A stretch of 43,112 nucleotides of DNA, taken from positions 1 to 43,112 of the IMG/VR virus record IMGVR_UViG_3300021410_000001. One strand, written 5' to 3'. The notes beneath the pieces were generated by a model. That model had not been told where the DNA came from. It ran no database searches and saw only the letters and a program-made list of their open reading frames with translations. Source of the stretch: a virus. How positions within the stretch are numbered: the stretch's first letter is position 1; each line of letters begins with the position of its first letter. The translations under genes and the position numbers were made by a program. Shown one piece after another: positions 1 through 8,389 of this stretch.

Positions 1-127
1 CCCCGTCAATCGGGAGAACAGCCGAGATGCCGACCATGCCCCCGGAAAAAGACCCTACTTTCTGGGTCATGCTCGCCGCTTCACTGCGCGACCATGGCCT
101 TGCCGCCGCGCTGGCCGCCGTTTTGAG
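1..127. repeat. Terminal direct repeat (assembly overlap)
   Basis: Bases 1-127 are repeated exactly at 42986-43112. The copy begins at CCCCGTCAATCGGG and ends inside the holin gene. An exact 127-base end repeat is typical of an assembler closing a circular contig, so the unit genome is about 42,985 bp and the molecule is circular or circularly permuted in the data. A true packaged terminal repeat would rarely end inside a gene at exactly this length. Confidence 0.93.
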
Positions 128-353
128 CTATCTGCGCATCCTTTACGACGACAAAGAACATCGGTGGGACCGCCGCTTGATCGAGGCGGCCTTGGGCGGC
201 GTATTGACGTTTCTGGTGGGTGTCGGTGCCGAGCAATTCGGCATGGGCGGCGGTTTTTCTTACGCCGTGGCCGGTTCTGTCGGTGTGTTAGGCGTTGATC
301 AGGTGCGCAAATGGGCCAGCAGTTGGGGAAATCGCAAGGTCGAGGCGTTATGA
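27..353 (+). CDS. Phage holin, lambda-S-like/holin 3 family
   Basis: A 108-aa protein with the features of the small lambda-type holins. After a short charged N-terminus there is a hydrophobic Ala-rich stretch (about residues 22-38), a charged loop (DDKEHRWDRR), a second hydrophobic segment (about 52-66) and a third Gly/Ala/Val-rich segment (about 73-90), then a basic tail. It would form inner-membrane holes that release the endolysin. GGGAGAAC lies upstream. ATG 36 is an alternative start and could matter, since holins often use dual starts. It is the first gene after the late promoter and terminator. The endolysin and spanins lie 23 kb away at the far end of the late block. The 5' part is duplicated at the window end by circularisation. 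Confidence 0.85.
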   Translation: MPTMPPEKDPTFWVMLAASLRDHGLAAALAAVLSYLRILYDDKEHRWDRRLIEAALGGVLTFLVGVGAEQFGMGGGFSYAVAGSVGVLGVDQVRKWASSWGNRKVEAL

Positions 354-475
354 GGCGGCCGCCGCCTTGGATGGGCATGCTGATCTTTATGCTCGCCTCC
401 GCCATTGCGGGGCATATCACTCAATCGGCTGGCCCCGATGCCAGCCACGTTACACATAACGAGGTGTTTCAGTGA
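350..475 (+). CDS. Small membrane peptide in lysis cassette
   Basis: A 41-aa ORF whose ATG overlaps the holin stop codon (ATGA). It has an Arg/Pro-rich N-terminus and one hydrophobic segment (about residues 8-22, WMGMLIFMLASAIAG), then a polar tail. The next ORF starts inside its end, so the three are probably translationally coupled. It could be a holin regulator or accessory lysis peptide, but I recognise no family. Its last codons contain one of the dispersed CGTTAC-N2-RTAACG palindromes (448-461). Confidence 0.55.
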   Translation: MRRPPPWMGMLIFMLASAIAGHITQSAGPDASHVTHNEVFQ

Positions 476-828
476 GCAAAAGAATTTTTGATGTGGTGCT
501 GCTGACCGGCGCCGCTCACGTTGTTGAAGCTGAGTCAATTGCGCTGGATGAGCGCGGCAGCATGGTGTTCAGTGCCTCCGGCAAATACGTCGCTTATTTC
601 AGCGGCGTGAGTTCGGTGATCGAAAGGCCCCAGCCTGATCCGTCGCCCGAGCCCTGCGCAGCGGGCGGCCTGGACTCGTTCCCTGAGCCGGGATCGCCTG
701 CGTTGTTCGGTGAGGCGATGCTGTCCGGCACGGTGGTGATCAATGTCCACGTCGATGGGCATGCGTCTGCAAATGTCGTGGCCGAGGCGGTGAAGTCGGC
801 TATCAACACTGTTCACAGCGTGGTGTGA
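472..828 (+). CDS. Hypothetical lysis-cassette protein
   Basis: A 118-aa protein starting at GTG and overlapping the preceding stop (GTGA), which suggests translational coupling with the holin cluster. The N-terminal half is mixed beta-like (IFDVVLLTGAAHVVEAE), the middle is a Pro/Ser-rich linker and the C-terminus (VVINVHVDGHASANVVAEAV) reads as an amphipathic helix. There is no signal peptide or clear membrane segment. I do not recognise the family. Position suggests a lysis accessory or minor virion protein. Confidence 0.6.
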   Translation: MSKRIFDVVLLTGAAHVVEAESIALDERGSMVFSASGKYVAYFSGVSSVIERPQPDPSPEPCAAGGLDSFPEPGSPALFGEAMLSGTVVINVHVDGHASANVVAEAVKSAINTVHSVV

Positions 829-911
829 TGGTGCGGCTTTGTGCCTTCGGCGCGTTCTATATCGTGGTCATTCTGATGGGCATCTGCTGGTGTCTAGGGG
901 GTGTGTCTTGA
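828..911 (+). CDS. Putative 27-aa membrane peptide
   Basis: The ATG overlaps the previous stop codon (TGATG). The 27-residue product is almost entirely hydrophobic (AFYIVVILMGICW) with two Cys and would span the membrane once. The tight coupling supports translation, but an ORF this short could be fortuitous. Its function is unknown. Confidence 0.35.
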   Translation: MVRLCAFGAFYIVVILMGICWCLGGVS

Positions 912-1117
912 AGTAGTTCTCTGGCCTCCCCGGCCGTAAGGGGGCGATTCATCCTCGACCGCGTAAAAACCGAGGCGCTTGTTCCGTCGAGAGAATAACG
1001 GAGCCGGAGCGCGTCAGTTCGCTGCTGACCCCGTAAGCGGCCGCTGTGCCATCCGAGCGCGGTCCCGACAGCAAGGGACGCCGGAAAACGTAACCGGCGC
1101 ACATTCGAGGAGGCGGC
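912..1117 (+). other. Hairpin-rich non-coding segment
   Basis: All three forward frames contain stops and no convincing gene is present. The stretch is rich in inverted repeats: CTCGAC (954-959) with GTCGAG (986-991); GTCAG (1013-1017) with CTGAC (1025-1029); GTCCC (1062-1066) with GGGAC (1075-1079); CGCCGG (1079-1084) with CCGGCG (1094-1099). GTAA recurs in loop-like positions. It ends at the ribosome-binding site of the next gene (GAGGAGG). It may be a structured RNA in the late transcript, a packaging element or a regulatory leader. I cannot assign it to a known RNA family. Confidence 0.45.
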
Positions 1118-1840
1118 ATGTTCAGGATTACGACCGAAGGCGCCGCCGAGATTAAGCGGGCCATGAGCGAAATCGAAAAGCGGCAATTGCCGTTTGCCAC
1201 CGCTCTAGCCCTGACTCGCACGGCCGCGCTGGTGAAGGCCGCCGAGGTCGACGCGATGCGTCGTGTGTTTGATCGGCCCACGCGATTCACCCTCAACAGC
1301 CTGTTTGTTCGGCCAGCCAAAAAGGCACGCTTAGAGGCGCGGGTGTGGGTCAAGGACTACGCCTCAAAGGCCGAAGCCCCGACGCGCTGGCTGTTGCCGG
1401 AAGTGGAAGGCGGCGAGCGTAATCGCAAACGCAGCGAAAAGCTGTTGGGTGCTCGGGGCATCTTATCCTCGGGGCGATTCCTGATGCCGGGCGCCGACAT
1501 GCCGCTTGATGGTAGCGGCAACATCAGTCGCGGCCGCATACAGCAGGTGTTGTCCGGCCTTGGCGCCCAGCACGACAAGGCAGCGAATAGCACCGACAGC
1601 AGGCGAAGCGATGGCAATCGCCGTCGCTTCTTTGTGGTGGGCAAGGGCGCCAATGCGCTAGGTATTGCCGAGCGCACGGGCAAGGGCAAGGGCAAGTTCA
1701 AGTGGATGCTGGCCTTTGGCAAGGCGCCGGTCTATCAGGATCGGTTCGATTTCTACGGCGTGGCCGACCGCACAACGCGCCGCCATCTGCCTGTCGAGAT
1801 CGGCAAGGCCCTGCGAGAGGCCGTGATGAACGCGAGGTAG
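1118..1840 (+). CDS. Minor tail protein Z-like virion protein
   Basis: A 240-aa basic protein with a strong GAGGAGG ribosome-binding site. The N-terminal half (helical, ATALALTRTAALVKAAEVDAMR, then DRPTRFTLNSLFVRPA) matches the arrangement of lambda gpZ-type proteins, where an Ala-rich helix with conserved Asn/Thr-Arg-Thr-Ala is followed by a DRPT-type motif. The C-terminal third includes GKGKGKFKWMLAFGKAPVYQDR. In lambda, Z finishes the tail tube end and helps DNA ejection. It precedes terminase here, away from the tail genes, which is not the lambda order. The assignment rests on remembered family pattern. Confidence 0.6.
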   Translation: MFRITTEGAAEIKRAMSEIEKRQLPFATALALTRTAALVKAAEVDAMRRVFDRPTRFTLNSLFVRPAKKARLEARVWVKDYASKAEAPTRWLLPEVEGGERNRKRSEKLLGARGILSSGRFLMPGADMPLDGSGNISRGRIQQVLSGLGAQHDKAANSTDSRRSDGNRRRFFVVGKGANALGIAERTGKGKGKFKWMLAFGKAPVYQDRFDFYGVADRTTRRHLPVEIGKALREAVMNAR

Positions 1841-1982
1841 CAGGATTTTGGCCGGAATTTGCTCAAATGAGATAGATTCTCAGGCAAAAGGTACTCCCGG
1901 GCCCCACGGGCCTAGGGGGTAATTCGAGGCCCGTCATTTCGCTACATATGACCTTTTTTCAAGGTTGGTTGTTGTTTCGTCT
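1841..1982. other. Intergenic region upstream of terminase, candidate cos site
   Basis: About 140 non-coding bases before the small-terminase gene, where lambda-type phages carry cos. It contains the partly symmetric GC-rich block GGCCCCACGGGCC near 1900-1912, followed by CTAGGGGG and a T-rich run. This position and the Nu1/GpA-type terminase make it the best candidate for the packaging site, but no cos consensus was matched and the cut position cannot be read from sequence. Confidence 0.3.
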
Positions 1983-2528
1983 ATGAAAATCACAACGATC
2001 ACGCGTCAGCCGTTCTGGCTGAACAAGAAGAATATGGCCGACAGCCTCGGCATTTCGGTTCAAGCCTTTGACAAATGGGGTGTTCAGCCAGTCGCCAAGA
2101 TTGGCCGGGAGTCTTTTTACGACGCCCGGACGGTGCTGGATAACCGGCTGAAACATCAGGGCGGCAAACAGCAACCTGGGCTTGAAGAGATCGATCCGCT
2201 GATTGGTTACAAGATCGACCTTGAACGGTGGCGGCTGACCAAAGAGCAAGCCGACGCCCAGGCACGCAAAAACAAGGTCGGAGAAAAGGAACTCGTTCCG
2301 GTCGGTTTCATGGTGTTTGCGCTGGCCAGCCTGTCGGCACAGTTGGCCTCAACCCTCAACACCGTTCACAAAAACGTGAAGCGCAAACATCCCGATATCG
2401 GCGTTCGCCATCTTGAGGCGGTGGAGAGCGAAATCGCCGTTACTCGTAACGCTGCCGCTGGGTTGGCTGATCGGATACCGGAGCTTTTGGATGAATACAT
2501 CGCCTCCCTGGATGAGGGATCTGGTTGA
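1983..2528 (+). CDS. terS: Terminase small subunit (Nu1-like)
   Basis: About 181 aa from ATG 1983; TTG 1965 is a possible earlier in-frame start and neither has a strong ribosome-binding site. The N-terminal winged-helix region (WLNKKNMADSLGISVQAFDKW followed by GRESFYDARTVL) is the Nu1-type DNA-binding domain that recognises cos. Residues about 75-110 form the charged helix (YKIDLERWRLTKEQADAQARKNKVGEKELVP) seen in this family. The C-terminal helices would contact the large subunit. The end overlaps the large-subunit start by 38 bases. Confidence 0.88.
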   Translation: MKITTITRQPFWLNKKNMADSLGISVQAFDKWGVQPVAKIGRESFYDARTVLDNRLKHQGGKQQPGLEEIDPLIGYKIDLERWRLTKEQADAQARKNKVGEKELVPVGFMVFALASLSAQLASTLNTVHKNVKRKHPDIGVRHLEAVESEIAVTRNAAAGLADRIPELLDEYIASLDEGSG

Positions 2529-4530
2529 GGCTGTTCGGCGCGGGCTCAAAAACCTAGAAGTCGATCCGCCCATGACGGCGGTCGAGTGGGCCGACAAATA
2601 TTTCTATATGTCTTCCGAGTCCTCCTATGGCGAGGGCAAATGGACGACCGAGGCGTTTCAGGTGGCGTTGTTGAACGCCATGGGTAACGACCTGATCCAT
2701 GAGCTGAACCTGCCGAAGTCGGCGCGGATCGGTTACACCAAGATGCTGCTGGCGAACATCGCCTACAAGCTGAGGCACAAGAAACGCAGCATCTGCATGT
2801 GGAGCCCGACGGACGACGACGCCAAGGGCATCATGAAAAAGCACGTCGACCCGATGATTCGCGACGTGCCCGAAATCAAGGCTATGGCGCCCTGGTTCGG
2901 CAAGAAACACAAGGACAACACCGAGGATCAAAAGACTTTCGATAACCGCAAGGTGCTGTGGTGGCTGGGCGGAAAGGCAGCGGGAAACTACCGGGAAAAG
3001 AGCCCGGATGAAGTCGGTTATGACGAGCTGTCGAGCTTTGATGCGGATATTCAAGGTGAAGGCTCGCCAACGTTTCTCGGCGACAAGCGTCTTGAGGGTG
3101 CGACCTTTCCGAAGTCGATTCGAGGATCTACGCCCAAGCTTGCAGGCAGTTGCCAGATCACCCGAGCGGCTGAGGAATCGGCCTACCTGCTGCGCTTCCA
3201 TATTCGGTGTCCGTGCTGCGGCACAGAACAGACGCTGAAATGGGGGGGTAGGGATGAGCCGTATGGCCTCAAGTGGAGCCGGGACGCCTTGGGCGAGGTT
3301 GATAAGGCCTGGTATCTGTGCGAGTCAGACAACGGCTGCACCTTTGAACATTTCGAAATGATCGAGGCGTCACGCTCGGGTCGCTACATCTGCGAGCGCA
3401 CCGGGATATGGACGCGGGACAGCATGGAGTGGTTCGGAGCGGACGATAAGCCCATTCGTACACCGAGGCGGCTCACGTTCCACATCTGGACCATATATTC
3501 GACCTTCACGACCTGGGTGAAGATCGCCGACGAGCGTGTGAAGGCCGGTAAGGACCGGGGCAAGCTTAAAACCTTCGTGAACACGACGCTTGGCGAGGCC
3601 TGGGAGGAAGACCTCACAGAGAAAGTCGACTGGGAACAGCTTCGGGATCGTCGAGAGGTTTATGCGGCGCAGGTTCCGGCGCGTTGCGTCGTTCTGATGG
3701 GTGGCATCGACACACAAGACGACCGTTACGAGTTGCGCGTGTGGGGCTTCGGCGCGGGTGAGGAAGCATGGCTTATTTACCGTCGAGTGTTGACGGGCGA
3801 TCCGGCCAGCGGTGAGTTGCTGCGCCAAGTTGGGCTTGAGTTGCACAGGCAGTTCACCCGTGCTGACGGCACGCGCATGGGCGTGATGCGTTGGTGCTGG
3901 GACTCAGGCGGACACCACTCGGAAACTGTTCGGGCCCAAAGCCGCAAGCATGGCTTGCATTGGGTAGTCCCAATTTTCGGAGCCAGCACCTACGGCAAGC
4001 CAATTGCCAACTTCCCGCGCAAGAAAGAGAAGAAGTCAAAAACCTATTTGACAGAGGTCGGCACTGACAACGCCAAAGAGGTGATTTACAACCGCCTCAG
4101 ATTGCAGCCGGACGGCGTTAGCCCTGTCCCTGGGCTGATCCATTTTCCCGCAGACGATTCGATCTGCGACGAAGACGAACTAAAGCAACTGACCAGCGAA
4201 ACCAAGAAATGGATCTTGGCCAAGGGTCGGCGTGTGTTGCGTTGGGATGCCAGCAAGCGGCGTAACGAGGCGCTGGATTGCTTTGTGTATGCGCTGGCAG
4301 CGCTGCGCATCAGTCAAGAGCGGTTTGGTTTGGATTTGGACCGGTTGGCTATGGAAGCCCAACTAAATCCGCAAACAGGTGCATGGGAGATCCCAACCGT
4401 GCCTGAGCCGGAGCAAGCCCCGGAGCCGGATTCCGTGCCCGAACCTGTTCATCAAACACAATCCCCATCACCTCAACCGGCCGCAGTTTCTGGCGGCTGG
4501 GTCAACGTGGAAAATAACGGATGGCTATAA
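2491..4530 (+). CDS. terL: Terminase large subunit (GpA family)
   Basis: A 679-aa packaging ATPase and nuclease of the lambda GpA type. ATG 2491 is chosen because GGAG lies just upstream; upstream in-frame ATG 2413 lies deep in terS. An ATPase core is visible: an adenine/Walker-A-like region (SARIGYTKMLLANIAYKL, about residues 67-84), CMWSPTDDDAKG, and a Walker-B-like segment (SPDEVGYDELSSFD). A zinc-knuckle-like CPCCG...CESDNGC follows mid-protein. The C-terminal RNase-H-like nuclease half starts near GGIDTQDDRYELRVWGFG. The Pro/Glu-rich tail is a likely portal-docking region. It would cut concatemers at cos and pump DNA into the prohead. Confidence 0.95.
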   Translation: MNTSPPWMRDLVEAVRRGLKNLEVDPPMTAVEWADKYFYMSSESSYGEGKWTTEAFQVALLNAMGNDLIHELNLPKSARIGYTKMLLANIAYKLRHKKRSICMWSPTDDDAKGIMKKHVDPMIRDVPEIKAMAPWFGKKHKDNTEDQKTFDNRKVLWWLGGKAAGNYREKSPDEVGYDELSSFDADIQGEGSPTFLGDKRLEGATFPKSIRGSTPKLAGSCQITRAAEESAYLLRFHIRCPCCGTEQTLKWGGRDEPYGLKWSRDALGEVDKAWYLCESDNGCTFEHFEMIEASRSGRYICERTGIWTRDSMEWFGADDKPIRTPRRLTFHIWTIYSTFTTWVKIADERVKAGKDRGKLKTFVNTTLGEAWEEDLTEKVDWEQLRDRREVYAAQVPARCVVLMGGIDTQDDRYELRVWGFGAGEEAWLIYRRVLTGDPASGELLRQVGLELHRQFTRADGTRMGVMRWCWDSGGHHSETVRAQSRKHGLHWVVPIFGASTYGKPIANFPRKKEKKSKTYLTEVGTDNAKEVIYNRLRLQPDGVSPVPGLIHFPADDSICDEDELKQLTSETKKWILAKGRRVLRWDASKRRNEALDCFVYALAALRISQERFGLDLDRLAMEAQLNPQTGAWEIPTVPEPEQAPEPDSVPEPVHQTQSPSPQPAAVSGGWVNVENNGWL

Positions 4531-4733
4531 ACCCGCAGGACATGGTGGACAAATACCTTGCCGCCGAATTGGCTGTGCTCGAAGGCAAGGAAACGTGGTT
4601 TAACGGTCGCAAGGTCGTTATGGCGGATTTGCCCCAAATCATCGCCGGACGCAAAGAGTGGGAGCGCCGGGTTAATGCTCAGGCCGCTGCTGCCCAGGGT
4701 AGCCCGGGTTACTCCCTGGCTACGTTCCATTGA
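4521..4733 (+). CDS. W: Head-tail joining protein gpW-like
   Basis: A 70-aa protein overlapping the terL end by 10 bases and, by four bases, the portal start. The sequence (DMVDKYLAAELAVLEGKE...NGRKVVMADLPQIIAGRKEWERRV) matches the lambda gpW pattern of helix, beta-hairpin and helix, with the conserved G-R-x-V-x-x-A-D-L motif. In lambda, gpW adds to the portal after packaging and lets gpFII bind. The lambda-type position between terminase and portal supports the call. Confidence 0.88.
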   Translation: MAINPQDMVDKYLAAELAVLEGKETWFNGRKVVMADLPQIIAGRKEWERRVNAQAAAAQGSPGYSLATFH

Positions 4734-6259
4734 ACTTTATCGACCGGTGGTTAGCGCCGGTTTTCCCAGGCGCAGTGTTGCGCAGGCTGGCCGCCAAAAG
4801 CGCTATTCAAGCGTTTGAAGCGGCCAAGATTACCCGGACCCACAAGGCCGAAAAGCAGACCCGCAGTGCGGACCTGTCGTTGCAAATGAGTGCCGAATCA
4901 CTGCGTGCCCAAAGCCGCAAACTTGACGAGGATCACGACCTTGTAACCGGTATTTTTGACCGCTTGGAAGAGCGCGTGGTGGGAGGGTCTGGCATTTCGG
5001 TGGAGCCGTTACCGCTGAATTATGCCGGGGAGGTTCATAAGGAATTCGCTGACCAGATCCGCGCGCAATATGCCGAATGGTCACTGACGCCTGAAACCTC
5101 TGGCGAGCTGACCCGGCCGCAGATGGAGCGGCTGGTGTGCCGCACCTGGCTGCGTGACGGCGAGGGCCTGGCGCAAATGCTGATGGGCAAAGTCGCGAAC
5201 TTTGAGCACCTGCATGCGGTGCCGTTCTCGCTGGAACTGCTGGAGCCGGATTATCTGCCCTACAGCTACACCGATCTTGCTCAGGGGATCACTCAAGGTA
5301 TTCAGCGTGACTCCTGGCGCCGGGTGAAGGGGTTTCACCTGCTCAAGGAGCACCCGGGTAGCTCACTCGGGTACGCCTTGTCAGGCAAGACCAAATTCGT
5401 GCCAGCCGACCGGATGTTGCACATCGCCTACCGCAAGCGAATCGGTCAGAACCGTGGGCAACCGCTGTTGCATGCGGTGTTGATGCGTCTGGCCGACATC
5501 AAGGATTACGAGGAAAGCGAACGCGTTGCCGCGCGAATCAGCGCTGCCCTGGCGATGTTCATCAAGAAGGGTTCGCCTGATGACTACGTTCAGACGCCGT
5601 CGGTGGCCGGGGCTGACGGGCAGGCCAAGGGCGCCCGAAGCATCCCGATTGCTCCCGGGATGGTGTTTGACGGGCTGTTGCCCGGCGAAGACGTGGGGAT
5701 GATCGAAAGCAACCGGCCCAGTCAGTTTGTTGAGTCGTTCCGCAACGGCCAGTTGCGCGCAGTAGCTGCCGCCACCCGCATGGGATTTTCGACGGCTACC
5801 CGAACTTATAACGGCACCTACTCGGCGCAACGTCAGGAGCTGGTCGAGTCGCAATTGGGTTACGACCTGCTACAGCGCGAATTCATCGACTACTGGTCAC
5901 GCAAGGTCTATCGCGCCTTCGTGGAAATGGCCTTGCTCAGTGGCGTGTTGAAACCGCCCAGGGACGTGGATATGTCCTCGGTCTACAACGCGGTTTATCA
6001 GGGGCCGGTCATGCCCTGGATCAATCCGGTGCATGAGGCCAACGCGTGGAAACTCCTTGTGGAAGCAGGGTTTGCCGATGAATCCGAAGTGGCGCGCGCC
6101 CGTGGCCGCAATCCACAAGAACTCAAACGCTCCCGCACTGCGGAGATTGATACCAACCGGGCTAAAGGGCTGGTGTTTAGCTCGGATGCCTTCCACCAGT
6201 TCTACGGGAAAATCACCCTCAATGCTGAAACTACCAAGAAAACCCAAGGCGACACCTAA
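4730..6259 (+). CDS. Portal protein (lambda gpB family)
   Basis: A 509-aa portal subunit starting at TTG and overlapping the gpW stop (TTGA). Recognisable lambda-portal features include the early basic region, ERVVGGSGISVEPLPLNYAGE near residue 80, and the wing/stem region AVAAATRMGFSTATRTYNGTYSAQRQELVE (about 340-370), which is a signature of this family. Twelve copies would form the vertex ring through which DNA enters and the tail attaches. The 3' end overlaps the protease-capsid gene by 38 bases. Confidence 0.93.
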   Translation: MNFIDRWLAPVFPGAVLRRLAAKSAIQAFEAAKITRTHKAEKQTRSADLSLQMSAESLRAQSRKLDEDHDLVTGIFDRLEERVVGGSGISVEPLPLNYAGEVHKEFADQIRAQYAEWSLTPETSGELTRPQMERLVCRTWLRDGEGLAQMLMGKVANFEHLHAVPFSLELLEPDYLPYSYTDLAQGITQGIQRDSWRRVKGFHLLKEHPGSSLGYALSGKTKFVPADRMLHIAYRKRIGQNRGQPLLHAVLMRLADIKDYEESERVAARISAALAMFIKKGSPDDYVQTPSVAGADGQAKGARSIPIAPGMVFDGLLPGEDVGMIESNRPSQFVESFRNGQLRAVAAATRMGFSTATRTYNGTYSAQRQELVESQLGYDLLQREFIDYWSRKVYRAFVEMALLSGVLKPPRDVDMSSVYNAVYQGPVMPWINPVHEANAWKLLVEAGFADESEVARARGRNPQELKRSRTAEIDTNRAKGLVFSSDAFHQFYGKITLNAETTKKTQGDT

Positions 6260-8318
6260 GCCGCTGATGCTGCCGCGTGCATCGGCAACGGGGCAAATCA
6301 CGGCCGACAACAAGCCAGCCGAAAGCTGGTATTCGATGCGCGCTTTGGCACGCGGCAGCGTGGAAATTTTGCTGTACGACGAAATCGGTGCGTGGGGCAT
6401 CACGGCAAAACAGTTCGTGACCGACCTGTTGGCTTGCGGTGACGTGTCACACATCAATCTGCGCATTCATTCCCCGGGCGGTGACGTGTTCGGCGGCATG
6501 GCGATTTACAACACCTTGAAGGCGCACCCGGCCCGGCTGGATGTGTACATCGACGGTCTGGCCGCATCGATGGCAAGCGTCATCGCTATGGCTGGCGACA
6601 CCGTATACATCCCGGCAAACGCCATGATGATGATTCACAAGCCGTGGGGTGTGCAGGGCGGTGATGCGGAGGAAATGCGCCGTTACGCCGAACTGCTGGA
6701 CAAGGTGGAAACCACGCTCGTGCAGGCCTACGCGGCCAAAACTGGCAAGTCGACCGAAGAAATTCACGCGCTGCTCGCGGCGGAAACGTGGATGGATGGC
6801 GGCGAGGCTGTGGCAGCAGGTTTCGCCGATCAACTGATTGAACCCCTGAAAGCTGCCGCTCAACTCATTTCAAAACGCATGCAGGAATTTGAACACATGC
6901 CAAAAGATGCCTTGAACAACCTGATGAACCCGCGTGCGCAGATCAATCCGCCTGCGCCTGCACCGGCTCCTGCTCCTGCTCCGGCCCCGGCCCCGGCCCC
7001 GGCCCCGGCCGCAAGCCTGACGGTTGATCAGATGCGTGCCCAGGTGATTGCAGAAGAAACCGAGCGCCGTAACGGCATCACAGCGGCGTTCGGTGGTTTT
7101 GCCAACAGTCAGGCCGATTTGCTGGCCAACTGCATCAACGACATGAACTGCACCGTCGACAATGCCCGCACGCAGTTGCTGGCCAAACTCGGTGAGAACA
7201 CGCAGCCGACCAATGTCCCTGGTCTGCATGGCCATATCAGCAACGGTAATCTGGTGGGCGACTCGGTTCGTGCCTCGCTGATGGCGCGTACCGGGATGGC
7301 TGAAATCGAGGCCAGCAACGGCCTGAACCACATGAGCCTGCGCGAGCTGGCCCGCGCCTCGCTGACCGAGCGCGGCATTCTGGTGGCCTCGCTGAACCCA
7401 ATGCAGATGGTCGGCATGGCGTTCACTCACGGCTCAAGCGACTTCGGGCAGATCCTGTTGGACATCGCCGGTAAGTCGGTATTGCTGGGCTGGGATGAGT
7501 CGACCGAGACGTTCCAAGAATGGACCAAGAAGGGCCAGCTAAGCGACTTCAAAACCTCGGCGCGTGTGGGGCTGGGTGAGTTTCCAAGCCTGCGCGAGGT
7601 TCGCCCGGGTGCGGAATACAAACACATCACCATCGGCGACCGTGGCGAAACCATCGCGCTGGCAACCTACGGCGAGATGTTCGCTATCACCCGTCAGGCC
7701 ATCATCAACGATGATCTGTCGTTGCTGAGCGATATCCCGTACAAAATGGGGCAGGCTGCGCGGGCAACCATCGGCGATCTGGTGTATGCAATCCTGACCA
7801 GCCCGCCAAAGATGCGTGACGGCAAGCCCCTGTTTGACGGCACCCGCAAGAACTTGGCGACCGGAGGTGATTCGGCCCTGTCGATTGCCAGCCTGATCGC
7901 AGGTAAGACCGCGATGGCCTCGCAGAAGACACAGACCGATGGCGGCAAGGCGCGCACGTTGAACATTCGTCCAGCCTATGTGCTGACGCCGGTAGCCTTG
8001 GAAGACAAGGCAAACCAGCTTATCAACTCGGCGTCAGTGCCGGGCACGGACGTAAACGCGGGCATCATCAACCCCATTCGCGGTTTCGCCAAAGTGATCG
8101 GTGAGCCGCGTCTGGATGATTCTTCGTCTACCGAATGGTACATGGCGGCCAAGCAAGGCACCGACACCATCGAAGTCGCTTACTTGAACGGCATCGACAC
8201 CCCGTATGTCGAGCAAGAACAGGGCTTCAGCATCGACGGCGTGCGCAGCAAGGTGCGTATTGATGCCGGTGTGGCGCCGCTGGACTATCGCGGCCTGTAC
8301 AAGTCACTCGGCAAGTAA
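6222..8318 (+). CDS. ClpP-like prohead protease fused to major capsid protein
   Basis: A 698-aa fusion. ATG 6222 is preferred because the protein homologous region starts just after it; upstream ATG 6033 lies in portal coding. Residues about 30-215 are a ClpP/S14-type protease with Ser116 (LAASMAS) and His139 (MMMIHKPWG) at catalytic positions. Residues 243-264 are an Ala-Pro repeat linker. From about 330 to the end is a HK97-fold capsid protein (GEFPSLREVRPGAEYKHI, GEMFAITRQAIINDDLS). Fusions of this kind are known in phages. The protease would remove scaffold and release mature capsid subunits. A strong terminator follows. Confidence 0.92.
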   Translation: MLKLPRKPKATPKPLMLPRASATGQITADNKPAESWYSMRALARGSVEILLYDEIGAWGITAKQFVTDLLACGDVSHINLRIHSPGGDVFGGMAIYNTLKAHPARLDVYIDGLAASMASVIAMAGDTVYIPANAMMMIHKPWGVQGGDAEEMRRYAELLDKVETTLVQAYAAKTGKSTEEIHALLAAETWMDGGEAVAAGFADQLIEPLKAAAQLISKRMQEFEHMPKDALNNLMNPRAQINPPAPAPAPAPAPAPAPAPAPAASLTVDQMRAQVIAEETERRNGITAAFGGFANSQADLLANCINDMNCTVDNARTQLLAKLGENTQPTNVPGLHGHISNGNLVGDSVRASLMARTGMAEIEASNGLNHMSLRELARASLTERGILVASLNPMQMVGMAFTHGSSDFGQILLDIAGKSVLLGWDESTETFQEWTKKGQLSDFKTSARVGLGEFPSLREVRPGAEYKHITIGDRGETIALATYGEMFAITRQAIINDDLSLLSDIPYKMGQAARATIGDLVYAILTSPPKMRDGKPLFDGTRKNLATGGDSALSIASLIAGKTAMASQKTQTDGGKARTLNIRPAYVLTPVALEDKANQLINSASVPGTDVNAGIINPIRGFAKVIGEPRLDDSSSTEWYMAAKQGTDTIEVAYLNGIDTPYVEQEQGFSIDGVRSKVRIDAGVAPLDYRGLYKSLGK
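6948..7013 (+). repeat. Ala-Pro codon repeat in protease-capsid linker
   Basis: About 22 alternating Pro and Ala codons, first mixed (CCTGCG, CCTGCT), then perfect CCGGCC units. They encode a stiff extended linker between protease/scaffold and capsid domains. Such a repeat is prone to length change by slippage. Confidence 0.9.
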
Positions 8319-8340
8319 GCCCCCGCTCAACCCCCACAAG

Positions 8341-8363
8341 CCCCGCCTTTCGCGGGGTTTTTT
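8341..8363 (+). terminator. Rho-independent terminator after capsid gene
   Basis: CCCCGC, loop CTTTC, GCGGGG, then six T. It lies between the capsid and decoration genes, so it may set capsid-gene dosage, with read-through under antitermination. Confidence 0.85.
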
Positions 8364-8389
8364 GTTTCTGTGTGTAGGAGATTGCTCAC

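Noticed and set aside
912-1117. Group I intron or tRNA-like gene
   Set aside because: No conserved intron core elements, no split reading frame across the region, and no T-loop or acceptor pattern of a tRNA.
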